From: an uncultured Dyadobacter sp.
GTDB lineage: Bacteria; Bacteroidota; Bacteroidia; Cytophagales; Spirosomataceae
Assembly (NCBI RefSeq): GCF_946482605.1
Contig: NZ_CAMLSE010000001.1
Location: 248,001-312,000, forward strand
DNA length: 64,000 nucleotides
Direction of reading: 5' to 3'
Below the pieces are notes generated by a model. The model was not told the origin of the DNA. It did no database searches and saw only the letters and a list, made by a program, of their open reading frames with translations. Position numbers and translations under genes: made by a program. How positions within the stretch are numbered: the stretch's first letter is position 1; every line of letters starts with the position of its first letter. Below are positions 17,157 through 27,194 of the stretch, piece after piece.

Positions 17157-18080
17157 TTAAAGATTCAACTCCTGGTACGAGATCAGGATGATAGCGACGA
17201 CTGCGAGAACGAGCCCCCATTTATTGGCTGTACTGAGCCTTTCTTTATAAATGACCCATGCTGCCAGTGCAGACACGAGCATTGTCAGAATGTTATAGAT
17301 CGGGAAAACGTACGCAGCACTATTCCCGAATGCGGCCAGGGCGAGCAGTAGAAAATAGAGTGACAGGAAGTTCGGTACTCCAAGTAATAATCCGCCTACG
17401 ACGCTTCTGAAATGCAACCGATGACCGTGTGCAATCATTCTGTAAAGCAGGATCAGCGTGCCGATCACCACCGCCCCGAAACAGGCACTGATCATGAAGA
17501 CAGTGATCTGATCCGGCTGGTAGTATCTGGACGATAGGTAGTTGATCAGCGTATTGTTTGTTCCGGACGCAAAAAATGTCAGCACCGGAAATATCCACAA
17601 TGCCTGCGACGCATTCCGCTGGTCTGCACTTGCTTTTTCATTTCCGACGGGTTCGGGCGACCTTTGGATAGCGCCCAGCGCCAGCGCGACCAGGGCAATG
17701 GCCAGGCCGAGGTAGTTGAGGGCGGTGAAGTCTTTGTTGTTGTTTCTGAAAACAAACAACCCGAATAGCACCGGAATGACCAATGACATATTACCGGCCA
17801 ATGAGGTTGCCGTAACGCTCACTTTTTGCGCCGTGAGACCGATCAGCATAAATGCGGTGACGAACATGGCGCCCAGGGCCAATGTCAGGAGCGTGCCCTC
17901 GGATGCCCAGCTGATCTTTTGGAATACGCTCAATTCGGGCGTAAGCACGAGTCCTGTGAGGACGCACGAGTAATAGTTGAAAACCACCGCATGAAACGAA
18001 TCTACACGATAGCGCGGATATGCCCGCATGATCAGGTAGAGCATTACCGTGAAGACAACAGCCAGCAGGAAAAACAGCAT
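17157..18080 (-). CDS. EamA/DMT-family transporter
   Basis: 307 residues with ten membrane segments in two five-helix halves, the normal drug/metabolite transporter plan. The second half carries NTLINYLSSRY and the closing GFxxVIYKERLSTANKWG-like motif (AAWVIYKERLSTANKWG), which is the EamA signature. Transports an unknown small metabolite across the inner membrane. It lies 12 bases after purN and 17 bases before the J-domain gene, so it is translated from the same message. Confidence 0.88.
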   Translation of the reverse strand: MLFFLLAVVFTVMLYLIMRAYPRYRVDSFHAVVFNYYSCVLTGLVLTPELSVFQKISWASEGTLLTLALGAMFVTAFMLIGLTAQKVSVTATSLAGNMSLVIPVLFGLFVFRNNNKDFTALNYLGLAIALVALALGAIQRSPEPVGNEKASADQRNASQALWIFPVLTFFASGTNNTLINYLSSRYYQPDQITVFMISACFGAVVIGTLILLYRMIAHGHRLHFRSVVGGLLLGVPNFLSLYFLLLALAAFGNSAAYVFPIYNILTMLVSALAAWVIYKERLSTANKWGLVLAVVAIILISYQELNL

Positions 18081-18092
18081 GCGGTGCGACGT

Positions 18093-18662
18093 TTACCGGT
18101 TAGCAAGGATTTCGTCAATTACACGGGGATAATGCTCGTATTCCAGAGCGTGAACTTTCCGTGCTACGTCTTCGGGCGAGTCGGTCGGAGCCACGTCGCA
18201 GCTCGCCTGGAATATCACATTTCCCTCATCGTAATGCTCATTGACGTAGTGGATCGTGATGCCCGATTGGGTGTCACCTGCATTGACCACAGCTTCATGC
18301 ACAAAATGGCCATACATACCCTTTCCGCCGTACTTGGGAAGCAAAGCCGGATGGATGTTGATCATCTTGTTGGGAAATAGTTTGACGAGTACGGGAGGTA
18401 CGAGCATCATAAAGCCCGCCAGAACTACCAGGTCGATACCTTCATTTTGCAGGATCTGCGGGATCTTACCGGTGTGATAAAAGGTCTTTCTATCAAAAAA
18501 CACGACCGGTATCTGCAATTTGAGCGCCCTTTTAATTACTCCGGCCATGGGATTATTGGTGAATATCAGCGACACATCCACGTCTTCCCTGTCAGAGAAA
18601 TGTTCACAGATCTTTTCAGCATTGGACCCGGAGCCGGAGGCAAAAATGGCAATTCTCTTCAT
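18093..18662 (-). CDS. purN: Phosphoribosylglycinamide formyltransferase (GAR transformylase 1)
   Basis: 189 residues. Transfers a formyl group from 10-formyl-tetrahydrofolate to GAR in purine synthesis. Visible: the N-terminal IFASGSGSN phosphate loop, the catalytic N-x-H-D-region INIHPALLPKYGGKGMYG, then SGITIHYVNEHYDEG with the conserved His and Asp. I start at the ATG at 18662 (MKRIAIFAS); a longer frame to 18716 would begin inside the -7 box TAGCTTTG at 18714-18721. First gene of the purN-DMT-J operon. Confidence 0.96.
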   Translation of the reverse strand: MKRIAIFASGSGSNAEKICEHFSDREDVDVSLIFTNNPMAGVIKRALKLQIPVVFFDRKTFYHTGKIPQILQNEGIDLVVLAGFMMLVPPVLVKLFPNKMINIHPALLPKYGGKGMYGHFVHEAVVNAGDTQSGITIHYVNEHYDEGNVIFQASCDVAPTDSPEDVARKVHALEYEHYPRVIDEILANR

Positions 18663-18713
18663 GTAAGTGTAGTTAATGATTGATGGATAATGATATCGTT
18701 GAGATTCTTTGAA

Positions 18714-18721
18714 CAAAGCTA
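18714..18721 (-). promoter_or_regulatory. -7 promoter box (TAGCTTTG) for purN
   Basis: Exact TAnnTTTG on the minus strand, 52 bases before the purN start and directly behind the terminator of the upstream gene. It decides the shorter purN start. Confidence 0.55.
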
Positions 18722-18724
18722 TAA

Positions 18725-18761
18725 AAAGAACGGCTTGCCCGGGTGTGGGAAGCCGTTCTTT
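18725..18761 (-). terminator. Hairpin terminator after the TapB-like gene
   Basis: Twelve-base stem AAAGAACGGCTT with its complement, 13-nt loop; the minus strand then reads TTTTTAT. 32 bases past the stop at 18793. Confidence 0.85.
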
Positions 18762-18792
18762 AGGTAAATGTTAATACTCCCGATTTAAAAAA

Positions 18793-19488
18793 TCAATAAA
18801 TTTTTGCCAGCTCACTATATCCCATCAGTTTCCCTTTACGATAAGTCTCTGTTTTAAGATCCCAGATGATTCCTGGTGCACGGTAAGAAATGGTTTGCAT
18901 TTCCATTTTTACCGGAAAACCTATCACCATATCCATCAACATATCGGAATTGACTTTGTATACATCATAGCTGCCCGCAGGGATTGTCAGCTTTTCCTGG
19001 CCTGCGACCGTACGGTTCCGGATAAGAAGGTTGAAAGTAACCGGCATTGGTCCCGATCGGCCTTCGCCTTTTACAGAGGCATCCTTCCATGTATCGCCGA
19101 CGTTGTATTTGGATGGATATTCAATATTGTCATAGGTAAATTTCATTTCCATATTCTGAAATGATTTGAGTTGTTCCTGGCTGATCAGCGCTGCGGCGTC
19201 GAGTGTGAGGGTATTCCCGTCACATTTCATTTGGTAAGTGTTTTTCAACTCAGATTTGCCTTTGTTGTTCAAAGATTCCATATCGATGGTCACGACGGTA
19301 TTGCTGCCTTCAATATTAACTTTGGCAATTTTATAAATGAGTTTTCCGATAGCCTTGCCCTTGCCGTCATAGTTATTCATTTCAAATCTGCCTCCTTCTT
19401 TAAAAGCAAACCCGGCACATTCCTGTGCATGAACTTTTGAACTAAGCGTGATAATGCAGACGAGGCTCCACACGAGTAACTTTTTCAT
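18793..19488 (-). CDS. Secreted TapB/DUF3108-like protein
   Basis: 231 residues. Sec signal ending in SKVHAQ (about 22). The mature part has the beta-rich DUF3108/TapB pattern: FKEGGRFEMNNYDGKGKAIGK at the start, NVGDTWKD in the middle and IPAGSYDVYKVNSD..TISYRAPGIIWDLKTETY near the end. These proteins are common in Bacteroidota envelopes; the name comes from a type-IX-secreted or pili-linked family, but the role is unclear. Single-gene unit, with a terminator at 18725-18761. Confidence 0.7.
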   Translation of the reverse strand: MKKLLVWSLVCIITLSSKVHAQECAGFAFKEGGRFEMNNYDGKGKAIGKLIYKIAKVNIEGSNTVVTIDMESLNNKGKSELKNTYQMKCDGNTLTLDAAALISQEQLKSFQNMEMKFTYDNIEYPSKYNVGDTWKDASVKGEGRSGPMPVTFNLLIRNRTVAGQEKLTIPAGSYDVYKVNSDMLMDMVIGFPVKMEMQTISYRAPGIIWDLKTETYRKGKLMGYSELAKIY

Positions 19489-19580
19489 GATCGTAACTGA
19501 GATTTAGTTTTGGTGAGATAAATATATGCTTTTTCATACCGGTTTATACCGCCATACACCTTGCTAAATTTCGGGACAAA

Positions 19581-20462
19581 TCAGGTCCAGATCATGGTGA
19601 TCAATCCCAGGAGCATAATGATTTTGCAGAGACTGCTGATCTGCCTGAAATCCCGTCGCGTATCAGCCTGATAGAGCCTGAGTAGCAGCAGCGCAATGGG
19701 TATCAGCAGGAGCAGAAACAGCAGGGTGAGAAGATTATTGTGAAGCGCACGTGCCATGACGAAAAGTGCGAATACAAAGAGCACGATCACCGAGTAAAGG
19801 AAAGTTTTGGTCCGTCTGATCCCCCAGATGATGGGCAGGGTCCGGCAGCCGTGAGCTTCGTCGCCCCGGATGTCTTCCATGTCCTTGACCACCTCGCGGA
19901 TTAGCGAAATGAAAAAGGAAAATACCGCGTAAATGAAGACGAGATGGCGGTTGGCCGGGTAATGGACCGTCAGAATCAGCAGGGTGAGGCCGGTCAATAA
20001 GGAAACGATGAAATTCCCGATGAATGGCAGCCGCTTGTATCGTTCGGAATAAAACCAGAGTAGCGTGATGGAGAAGACATTAATGATGAAGATGTAGGGG
20101 CTGACCGCCAGCCCAAGGATGGCGCCCAGAACATTCAGCACCTGATGCGCCCCGATTGCCCACCGACGTTTCAGATAGCGCCCCACAACAACCCGCTCCG
20201 GCTTATTCACAATGTCGATCTTGATGTCAAAATAGTCGTTGATAATGTAACCTGCCGCGGCTATGCAGACCGTCGAAAGCGATAGTATAAACAAGTCGAC
20301 ATCACTGACAATGGCCCGCCACTCATGCCTTGGGCCGATCAGTAGAATGCGGGTGAGGTATTGGGTGAGAGCGACAATGATCAGGTTCGTCATGCGCACA
20401 AGCCGCGCACTACCGGTGACATAATCCCATGTTGTGATCTTGGGTCTCGCCGACACATTCAT
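19581..20462 (-). CDS. UbiA-family prenyltransferase (GGGP-synthase-like)
   Basis: 293 residues with eight to nine membrane segments. The two Asp-rich metal/diphosphate motifs are visible: NDYFDIKIDIVNKPER (about 90-105) and DMEDIRGDEAHGCRTLP (about 193-209). The family transfers a prenyl chain from its diphosphate to an aromatic ring or to glycerol phosphate. Bacteroidota members of this type are usually named geranylgeranylglycerol-phosphate geranylgeranyltransferase. There is no quinone gene nearby that would favour a ubiquinone or menaquinone role. Single gene, divergent from bshA. Confidence 0.85.
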   Translation of the reverse strand: MNVSARPKITTWDYVTGSARLVRMTNLIIVALTQYLTRILLIGPRHEWRAIVSDVDLFILSLSTVCIAAAGYIINDYFDIKIDIVNKPERVVVGRYLKRRWAIGAHQVLNVLGAILGLAVSPYIFIINVFSITLLWFYSERYKRLPFIGNFIVSLLTGLTLLILTVHYPANRHLVFIYAVFSFFISLIREVVKDMEDIRGDEAHGCRTLPIIWGIRRTKTFLYSVIVLFVFALFVMARALHNNLLTLLFLLLLIPIALLLLRLYQADTRRDFRQISSLCKIIMLLGLITMIWT

Positions 20463-20644
20463 GAAGTTTGACGCTGGGAAAAAGAAGGTTTAGGCGATAA
20501 AATTATTCATTTTATACCATTAACGACAATTATTGACATCTTTATCCATTTGGGGGATAAAAAACAGTCATTTGTTGTTAGCTAATGGAAGCCGCCGTAG
20601 GGTGGCTGCCGAGACCGGACATTCAACCATTTGCTGACCTATAT

Positions 20645-21784
20645 ATGAAAATTGGTATCGTATGCTATCCTACCTTCGGAGGAAGCGGAGTGGTAGCTAC
20701 CGAACTTGGAAAAGCGCTTGCGAAAGCTGGCCACCAGGTTCATTTTATTACCTATTCCCAGCCTCAGCGGCTGGATTTTTTTAATGAGAATCTTTACTAT
20801 CATGAAGTAAATATACCGGCCTATCCATTATTCCAGTACCCGCCCTATGAATCGGCGCTTTCGAGTGAGATGGTGCATGTAGCTGCTAATGCGGGACTGG
20901 ATCTCCTGCATGTGCATTATGCCATTCCACATGCTTCTTCGGCCTACCTGGCCAAGCAGATCCTGGCAGCGCAAGGCATTAATATCCCGGTGATCACGAC
21001 CCTGCATGGAACGGATATTACCCTGGTAGGCAAAGATCCCTCGTATGAGCCTGTGGTTACTTTCAGTATCAATCAATCGGACGGCATTACCGCAGTGTCC
21101 GAATCGCTGAAACGGGATACCTACGATCACTTCAACATTACGAAAGACATTGAAGTGATCCCCAACTTCATTGATTTGGATCGGTTCAACCGGCAGAAGA
21201 AAGACCATTTTAAGCTGGCGATCTGCCCGAATAATGAGAAGCTGATCGTTCACACATCCAACTTCCGGAAGGTCAAAAGGATCGACGATGTGATCATGAT
21301 CTTCGAAAAACTCAGGAAGCTGCTTCCCAGTAAGTTGTTGCTGGTAGGGGACGGCCCGGATCGCATGCGCATTGAGCGGCTTTGCAAGGACCTGGATATG
21401 CTTTCGGATGTACGGTTCCTGGGGAAACTCGATGCCATTGAGGAGGTACTCTCGGTGGCCGACCTGTTCCTGATGCCTTCGGAGTCGGAAAGTTTCGGAC
21501 TGGCCGCTTTGGAAGCGCTCGCATGTGAAGTGCCCATTATCACATCCAACGCAGGGGGGCTACCGGAACTGAATGTACACGGAGTAACAGGTTTTCTCAG
21601 TGATGTTGGAGATGTGGAAGATATGGTCAAACACGCTGCCTATATCCTGGACGATGCGAACCTGCCCACTTTCAAGACTAATGCACTGGCAAGGGCGAGA
21701 GAGTTTGATGTTGCCAAGATCCTGCCCCATTACGAGGCGTACTATGAACGGGTCGTCGAAAGCAGCAAGGCCGTTGAGATCTGA
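20645..21784 (+). CDS. bshA: N-acetyl-alpha-D-glucosaminyl L-malate synthase (bacillithiol synthesis)
   Basis: 379 residues, GT4 glycosyltransferase, GT-B fold. Joins GlcNAc from UDP-GlcNAc to L-malate, the first step of bacillithiol synthesis. BshA features are clear: the start KIGIVCYPTFGGSGVVATELG, QRLDFFNENLYYHEV, LHVHYAIPHASSAYLA, TTLHGTDITLVG and the C-terminal donor-site PSESESFGLAALEALA. I start at the ATG at 20645, where BshA proteins begin; the frame is open to 20585 but that extension is not conserved. The other bsh genes are not in the window. Confidence 0.95.
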   Translation: MKIGIVCYPTFGGSGVVATELGKALAKAGHQVHFITYSQPQRLDFFNENLYYHEVNIPAYPLFQYPPYESALSSEMVHVAANAGLDLLHVHYAIPHASSAYLAKQILAAQGINIPVITTLHGTDITLVGKDPSYEPVVTFSINQSDGITAVSESLKRDTYDHFNITKDIEVIPNFIDLDRFNRQKKDHFKLAICPNNEKLIVHTSNFRKVKRIDDVIMIFEKLRKLLPSKLLLVGDGPDRMRIERLCKDLDMLSDVRFLGKLDAIEEVLSVADLFLMPSESESFGLAALEALACEVPIITSNAGGLPELNVHGVTGFLSDVGDVEDMVKHAAYILDDANLPTFKTNALARAREFDVAKILPHYEAYYERVVESSKAVEI

Positions 21785-21913
21785 CATCGAGCCGCCGGTA
21801 ATCCGATAGTGCCGCTCAATGACCGGTTTCGTCTTTCATGAGGTTTTGCTTATCTTCGTGTGTTATTTATGGTAGGTTTACGTTATTGATAGAGGTAAAA
21901 ACATAATTAAAAC

Positions 21914-22171
21914 ATGAATATGTTATTTAAGATATTATTCATATTCCTCCTACTGATTGCATTCGTACCGTTTTTCAGACGGTTCCTTTTCCACTTGCTG
22001 GTAGGCAGGCAATTGATAAAACAACAGGAAAGAGCATTTCGCGCACAACGACAGCAGGAGCAGGCCCGGACCAAGCCGGGCGGTATCCGGGTCGACAGTA
22101 ATCCACAAGGCAACAGTGAGTCGTCGAGGTTCAAAGGCGGTGAATATGTGGATTATGAGGACGTGAAATAG
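21914..22171 (+). CDS. Small membrane-anchored DUF4834-like protein
   Basis: 85 residues: one N-terminal membrane segment (about 4-28) and then a basic, Gln-rich coiled segment (QQERAFRAQRQQEQAR) and a polar tail. Matches the pattern of DUF4834 proteins, short Bacteroidota proteins of unknown role with the tail in the cytoplasm. Ends 31 bases before a shared terminator with carB. Confidence 0.65.
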   Translation: MNMLFKILFIFLLLIAFVPFFRRFLFHLLVGRQLIKQQERAFRAQRQQEQARTKPGGIRVDSNPQGNSESSRFKGGEYVDYEDVK

Positions 22172-22201
22172 GAATCAGCTTTTTTGATATGCTATAAAAT
22201 G

Positions 22202-22230
22202 AGAAAGCCCGGGTCATCCCCGGGCTTTCT
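22202..22230. terminator. Bidirectional terminator between the DUF4834-like gene and carB
   Basis: Twelve-base perfect stem AGAAAGCCCGGG with 5-nt loop between two convergent genes; T-rich on both sides. Confidence 0.8.
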
Positions 22231-22246
22231 GCATTATTGCCTTATA

Positions 22247-25090
22247 TTACCGGCTCAGATAAAGATTCCTTTCGCCGTAAATTTTCTGAAAAAACTCGTC
22301 TTCGAGATCTTTGATAAAATAGATCGCTTCGCCGGTCGATTTCATTTCGGGGCCGAGCTCCTTGTTCACATTCGGGAATTTGTTGAATGAGAATACAGGG
22401 ATCTTGATCGCCCAGCCGTTTTTCTCCGGTTTGAAGTTGAAATCCTTCACCTTTTTGTCACCCAGCATGAGCTTGGTAGCGTAGTTCACGTAAGGCTCTT
22501 TGTATGCCTTGCAAATGAACGGTACGGTACGCGATGCACGCGGGTTGGCCTCGATCACGTAAACGACACCGTCTTTCACCGCGAATTGCACGTTGATAAG
22601 TCCTTTTACGTTCATCGCCAGCGCGATTTTTCGCGTATGCTCCTCAATCTGGCGGATTTCGTCCGCGGTAAGGTCGAATGGCGGCAATGCAGCGTGTGAG
22701 TCGCCCGAGTGGATACCCGCCGGCTCGATATGCTCCATCACACCGATGATATAGGCGTCTTCGCCGTCACAAATAGCATCTGCCTCAGCTTCCAATGCTC
22801 CTTCGAGGAAATGGTCGAGGAGAATATTGTTGTCCGGAATGTCTTGGAGGATCTTTACCACATGTTGTTCCAGCTCCTTCTCGTTGATCACGATCTTCAT
22901 GCTCTGGCCGCCCAAAACGTAGCTTGGCCGTACCAGCAACGGGAAGCCGAGCCCACGGGAAAGTTCTACGGCTGCATCGGAGGTTCTCACCGTGCCGAAT
23001 TTCGGGAACGGGATACCCAGTTCTTCAAGCAACGAAGAGAAACGCCCGCGATCCTCTGCCCAGTCGAGCGAGTGGTAGTCGGTACCGATGATCTTCACAC
23101 CGTATTTTTCAAGTTTCTCAGCCATCTTCAAGGCAGTTTGCCCACCCAGCTGCACGATTACTCCCTCCGGTTTCTCATGTTCGATGATATCGAAAACATG
23201 TTCCCAGAAGACAGGTTCGAAGTAAAGTTTATCGGAAATATCCGGGTCGGTGGAAACGGTTTCAGGGTTACAGTTGACCATGATCGTTTCGTAGCCAGCC
23301 TCCTTGGCCGCAAGTACGCCGTGTACGCAGGAGTAGTCGAATTCGATACCCTGGCCAATGCGGTTCGGACCTGAGCCGAGAACAACCACTTTCTTCCGGT
23401 CGCTCACTATGGATTCGTTATCAGGGAATTCCTGCGAAGTATTGAAAGTAGAGTAATAGTAAGGTGTTTTGGCTTCGAACTCGGCTGCACAGGTGTCCAC
23501 GCATTTGTAAACACGTTTGATACCCAGTGACTTCCGGCGGTCGTAAACTTTACTTTCCTTGGTATTCAGCAAATGCGCGATCTGACGGTCGGCATAACCT
23601 TTCTGTTTCGCGGTCAGGAGCAGGTCCTTTGGCAGATCATCAAGGTCGAATTTCTCGATCTCGTGTTCCAGTTCGATCAGTTCTTCGATCTGGCGCAGGA
23701 ACCAGGCGTCTATTTTGGTAAGGTTCTGGATCGTTTTGAACGACAATCCTATTTTGAAAGCATCATATATATGGAAAAGGCGGTCCCAGCTAGGATGTTG
23801 CAAGCTTTGTTTGATTGCTTCCTGATCACGTAGCTCGCGGCCATCGGCACCAAGGCCGTTTCTGCGGATTTCCAGCGACTGACAAGCCTTTTGCAGTGCT
23901 TCCTGGAAGTTACGTCCGATACCCATCGCTTCACCTACCGACTTCATTTGCAGACCCAGTGTGCGGTCGGCACCTTTGAATTTATCAAAGTTCCAGCGCG
24001 GCACTTTCACGATCACGTAATCGATCGAAGGCTCGAAGAATGCGGACGTGCTGCCGGTGATCGGGTTGATCAGCTCGTCGAGGTCGTAACCGATCGCCAT
24101 TTTAGCAGCGATTTTCGCAATGGGGTAACCGGTTGCTTTCGATGCGAGCGCCGAAGAACGGGAAACGCGTGGGTTGATCTCGATTGCGATAATCTTGTCA
24201 TCCGCAGGGTTAACCGAGAACTGGACGTTACATCCTCCTGCAAATTTCCCGATCCCGTTCATCATTTTGATGGACAGATCACGCATTTGCTGGTACAATG
24301 TATCCGGAAGTGTCATTGCGGGAGCGACCGTGATGCTGTCACCGGTGTGTACACCCATCGGGTCGAAGTTTTCGATCGAACAGATGATGATGAAGTTACC
24401 CTTGCTGTCGCGAAGCAGTTCGAGCTCGTATTCTTTCCATCCCATTACACTTTGCTCAACCAATACCTCATGTACAGGCGAAGCGTGCAGACCGTAGTTG
24501 AGCGCTTTGTCGAAATCTTCTTCTTTTTCCACAAAACCACCTCCTGTACCACCCAGGGTAAATGAGGGGCGGATTACCAATGGGAATCCGATCTCCTGGG
24601 CGATCTCTTTTCCTTCCAGGAACGAGCGTGCAGTACGTCCTTCGCAGACATTCACGCCGAGTTCCAGCATTTTAAGGCGGAATTTCTCCCGGTCCTCGGT
24701 AGTTTCGATCGCTTTGATGTCCACACCGATAATTTCAATGTCATACTTTTTCCAAATACCTGCCTTATCGCAATCAATTGCCAGGTTTAGCGCCGTTTGG
24801 CCTCCCATGGTAGGGAGTACCGCGTCGATGGGCTTACCCATCGCCTTGTGTTTTTCCAGAATTTCAACGATGTACTTCTTTTCCAGTGGCAACAGATACA
24901 CATGATCTGCACTGATAGGGTCAGTCATGATTGTTGCAGGATTGGAGTTGATCAGAACTACCTCAATCCCTTCTTCGCGTAGTGAACGGGCTGCCTGAGA
25001 GCCTGAGTAGTCAAACTCGCACGCCTGACCGATGACAATGGGACCTGAACCGATAATCAGAACGGAATTGATATTCGTATTTTTGGGCAC
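22247..25090 (-). CDS. carB: Carbamoyl-phosphate synthase large subunit without the C-terminal MGS-like domain
   Basis: 947 residues. Makes carbamoyl phosphate for pyrimidines and arginine. Two ATP-grasp halves are visible: the first opens with [21 protein letters not shown], the second with [20 protein letters not shown] about 560 residues later. The protein ends shortly after the second ATP-grasp unit ([17 protein letters not shown] ... NLYLSR), so the roughly 120-residue MGS-like allosteric domain of the E. coli enzyme is absent. Start: the GTG at 25090 (first residues [10 protein letters not shown]) because an ATG at 25183 lies inside the -7 box TAACTTTG (25183-25190). No carA is adjacent. 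Confidence 0.95.
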   Translation of the reverse strand: MPKNTNINSVLIIGSGPIVIGQACEFDYSGSQAARSLREEGIEVVLINSNPATIMTDPISADHVYLLPLEKKYIVEILEKHKAMGKPIDAVLPTMGGQTALNLAIDCDKAGIWKKYDIEIIGVDIKAIETTEDREKFRLKMLELGVNVCEGRTARSFLEGKEIAQEIGFPLVIRPSFTLGGTGGGFVEKEEDFDKALNYGLHASPVHEVLVEQSVMGWKEYELELLRDSKGNFIIICSIENFDPMGVHTGDSITVAPAMTLPDTLYQQMRDLSIKMMNGIGKFAGGCNVQFSVNPADDKIIAIEINPRVSRSSALASKATGYPIAKIAAKMAIGYDLDELINPITGSTSAFFEPSIDYVIVKVPRWNFDKFKGADRTLGLQMKSVGEAMGIGRNFQEALQKACQSLEIRRNGLGADGRELRDQEAIKQSLQHPSWDRLFHIYDAFKIGLSFKTIQNLTKIDAWFLRQIEELIELEHEIEKFDLDDLPKDLLLTAKQKGYADRQIAHLLNTKESKVYDRRKSLGIKRVYKCVDTCAAEFEAKTPYYYSTFNTSQEFPDNESIVSDRKKVVVLGSGPNRIGQGIEFDYSCVHGVLAAKEAGYETIMVNCNPETVSTDPDISDKLYFEPVFWEHVFDIIEHEKPEGVIVQLGGQTALKMAEKLEKYGVKIIGTDYHSLDWAEDRGRFSSLLEELGIPFPKFGTVRTSDAAVELSRGLGFPLLVRPSYVLGGQSMKIVINEKELEQHVVKILQDIPDNNILLDHFLEGALEAEADAICDGEDAYIIGVMEHIEPAGIHSGDSHAALPPFDLTADEIRQIEEHTRKIALAMNVKGLINVQFAVKDGVVYVIEANPRASRTVPFICKAYKEPYVNYATKLMLGDKKVKDFNFKPEKNGWAIKIPVFSFNKFPNVNKELGPEMKSTGEAIYFIKDLEDEFFQKIYGERNLYLSR

Positions 25091-25182
25091 AGTAAATGGT
25101 AATTTGTAGAATTGAAGGAAATACTTTAACAACTTTTGGTGTTGCCTGACGATTTTGAGCAGGGGTACGTCCAAAAATTCCA

Positions 25183-25190
25183 CAAAGTTA
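25183..25190 (-). promoter_or_regulatory. -7 promoter box (TAACTTTG) for carB
   Basis: Exact TAnnTTTG on the minus strand. Transcription would begin near 25176, giving an 86-nt leader to the GTG at 25090 and excluding the ATG at 25183. Confidence 0.55.
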
Positions 25191-25249
25191 ATCCTCCTAT
25201 CGGAAAATGAAGGGGTTGTTTCTTGAAATAACTATAAAAATTTAATAAT

Positions 25250-25275
25250 ACTGATTTATTGATCTGATAATCAGT
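25250..25275 (-). terminator. Weak hairpin terminator after the BamA-like gene
   Basis: Seven-base stem ACTGATT / AATCAGT, then an AT-rich run on the minus strand, 23 bases past the stop at 25299. Confidence 0.35.
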
Positions 25276-25298
25276 TTATTAAACATATAAATTTTGAG

Positions 25299-27119
25299 TT
25301 ACTGGAACGGCGCGATCGCCGGTGCGGAGATATCGAAGTCCCGGAGACGCAACGGAACGTTGCCGGAAGTAGCGATGCGGGTAGGGGATGAGAGTTCGGG
25401 AATATTGACATAGTAGCCAAAACGCAGTTGCAGGGTATTAAACGCCAGGTTTTCGTTCCGGAGGCGCAGCCCCAGCCCGTAACCCTGGTAGAGCGGACTT
25501 TCCCAGAGATGCGGCACGCCATTAACAAGTCCCAGATCCGCAAAGACAAAATAGGCGATCCGGAAGCCTAAGAGACTCTTATCCGAGAAAAAAACCGTTT
25601 CGGTACCGATCGTGAATTTCTTCGTTCCGATCAGCCGGTCATTGTTAATGCCCCTTATCCCACGGTCCCCACTGATATTGAGGTAGTCGAGCGGATCACG
25701 GTTAATGCCCTTGGCAAATTTGATATTGACGAATTGCCGGAAAAAGCTGTAACGGAAGGGGATGAGGTTGCTGATGTAGTTGATCTCTCCATTAATGACT
25801 CCCTGCTGTGCGACGCCCTTTTTGGAATAAGTGCCCAAATTGGCCAATGCATACATATAGCCCAGGTTATGAGGGAGGTATTTGCCGGTGGCAAACTGAA
25901 CGCCGCCATAGCCGCGCGCGCCATACTCCGTGTTCTCGCGACCGATGGTGAGCGCAAAAAGGCTACCGACGGGAACGTCCTCCGTCCGGCCGAAGCCGTA
26001 GATCAATACGTCGCGCTTGTAGTTACGGTTGGAAAAACCAAGGCTGATCAGCGTCGCCGTTCGGTTCCAGTAATTTTTGTTAAGGCTGGGCGACACCTCG
26101 GGGCGTTCGTCGTAATTGTACTTGTTATGCCTGAAAGCGGTCACGATCCGGGAGTTCTGGGCGAGCTTGCTGTTGGAAAACGGGAACTTGAACGATCGCC
26201 CGATCCAGAAATCGTAGTACTTGTAATCGGTCACCAAAAGCCGCAGCGAGTCAGTGGTTTCGACCTCCCGCTTAAATTGCCTCGTCTTATAATGGCCCAA
26301 TTCCAATGCGCCGGCATACTTGGTTTCCGTGGTAATGAAGCGGCGGTACATCCGGACCGATTGTTCTTTGAGCTCCCTTTCGTAGATAAAGCTGGCCTGC
26401 GCGGTAATAAAGGTCTTACCAATGTAGGGAACGGTGTAAATGGCCCTGAACTGAAATGTAGAGTCCCATTTAATGGCTGTTCGCTGCGAATGCGTAGTCC
26501 CTCGGACGTTGATGTTTTCCAGCCCTACCCTGAATTTTTTAAAAGAACTGAAACTTCCCGAGAAATTGAGCGACCAGGCGTCCTGTATGAGCACCATAAT
26601 GTCGGCCATCCAGGTTACGTCTTTCCGCGGTATGACAATGATACGCGCATCGACGAACATCCGGTTCGAACGCAAAAGACGCTCGGTGTCTTTCAAAACA
26701 TGGGCCTGAATGTCATCGCCTTCCGAAAAGAGCAGGAAAGATTTCCGGATAATGCCCTCGCGGGTGTTGGTATGAAGACTTTTACTTAAAAACCTTTCGA
26801 GCTGGTTTCCTTTCCGCGTTGTGTCGTAGACCGACTCACCGAGCATATTGAGCTGCCGGATGTAGATTTTACGGATCACCATTCCCTCGTACGGGGTAAA
26901 CGGGTTCGTTTCGATCTCTTTGACTTCCGTCACTTTTCCCTGGTTATATACATCCCTGAACAAGAGCCGGTACACTGCACGCGAGAATTTCGTTTTGGAC
27001 ATCCTCGCTTTGAGATTCGTGTAGCGAATACTGTCGCGGCTGTGCGTTTCCAGGCTGTCGGTGTTTTGAGCCGAAGCAAAATAGGGGAGCATCAAAAACA
27101 GCAACAGATATTTATACAT
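25299..27119 (-). CDS. BamA/TamA-like outer-membrane protein (Omp85 superfamily)
   Basis: 606 residues. Sec signal ending YFASAQ (about 18). Residues about 75-200 hold at least one POTRA-like unit (IRKIYIRQLNMLG, EGDDIQAHVLKDTERLLRSN, FVDARIIV). The rest is a 16-stranded barrel; the family GxRGxxxDRL-like motif is visible as GIRGINNDRLIG about residue 495 and the last strands end in ISAPAIAPFQ. Such proteins insert or export other outer-membrane proteins, or pass lipids. It ends shortly before carB's promoter. A TAACTTTG -7 box lies at 27187-27194. Confidence 0.85.
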   Translation of the reverse strand: MYKYLLLFLMLPYFASAQNTDSLETHSRDSIRYTNLKARMSKTKFSRAVYRLLFRDVYNQGKVTEVKEIETNPFTPYEGMVIRKIYIRQLNMLGESVYDTTRKGNQLERFLSKSLHTNTREGIIRKSFLLFSEGDDIQAHVLKDTERLLRSNRMFVDARIIVIPRKDVTWMADIMVLIQDAWSLNFSGSFSSFKKFRVGLENINVRGTTHSQRTAIKWDSTFQFRAIYTVPYIGKTFITAQASFIYERELKEQSVRMYRRFITTETKYAGALELGHYKTRQFKREVETTDSLRLLVTDYKYYDFWIGRSFKFPFSNSKLAQNSRIVTAFRHNKYNYDERPEVSPSLNKNYWNRTATLISLGFSNRNYKRDVLIYGFGRTEDVPVGSLFALTIGRENTEYGARGYGGVQFATGKYLPHNLGYMYALANLGTYSKKGVAQQGVINGEINYISNLIPFRYSFFRQFVNIKFAKGINRDPLDYLNISGDRGIRGINNDRLIGTKKFTIGTETVFFSDKSLLGFRIAYFVFADLGLVNGVPHLWESPLYQGYGLGLRLRNENLAFNTLQLRFGYYVNIPELSSPTRIATSGNVPLRLRDFDISAPAIAPFQ

Positions 27120-27186
27120 GGACTATCCAGATTCCAGACCAACAGACTTAACGTAAACGCACCTGTGCCAGGTATAGCCGGTAGAC

Positions 27187-27194
27187 CAAAGTTA
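27187..27194 (-). promoter_or_regulatory. -7 promoter box (TAACTTTG) for the BamA-like gene
   Basis: Exact TAnnTTTG on the minus strand, 68 bases before the start at 27119, overlapping the stop codon of the upstream gene. Confidence 0.45.

Noticed and set aside
23891..24565. Plus-strand 224-residue open frame
   Set aside because: Antisense of carB, a conserved housekeeping gene.
25734..26789. Plus-strand 351-residue open frame
   Set aside because: Antisense of the BamA-like gene; no start context or domain.
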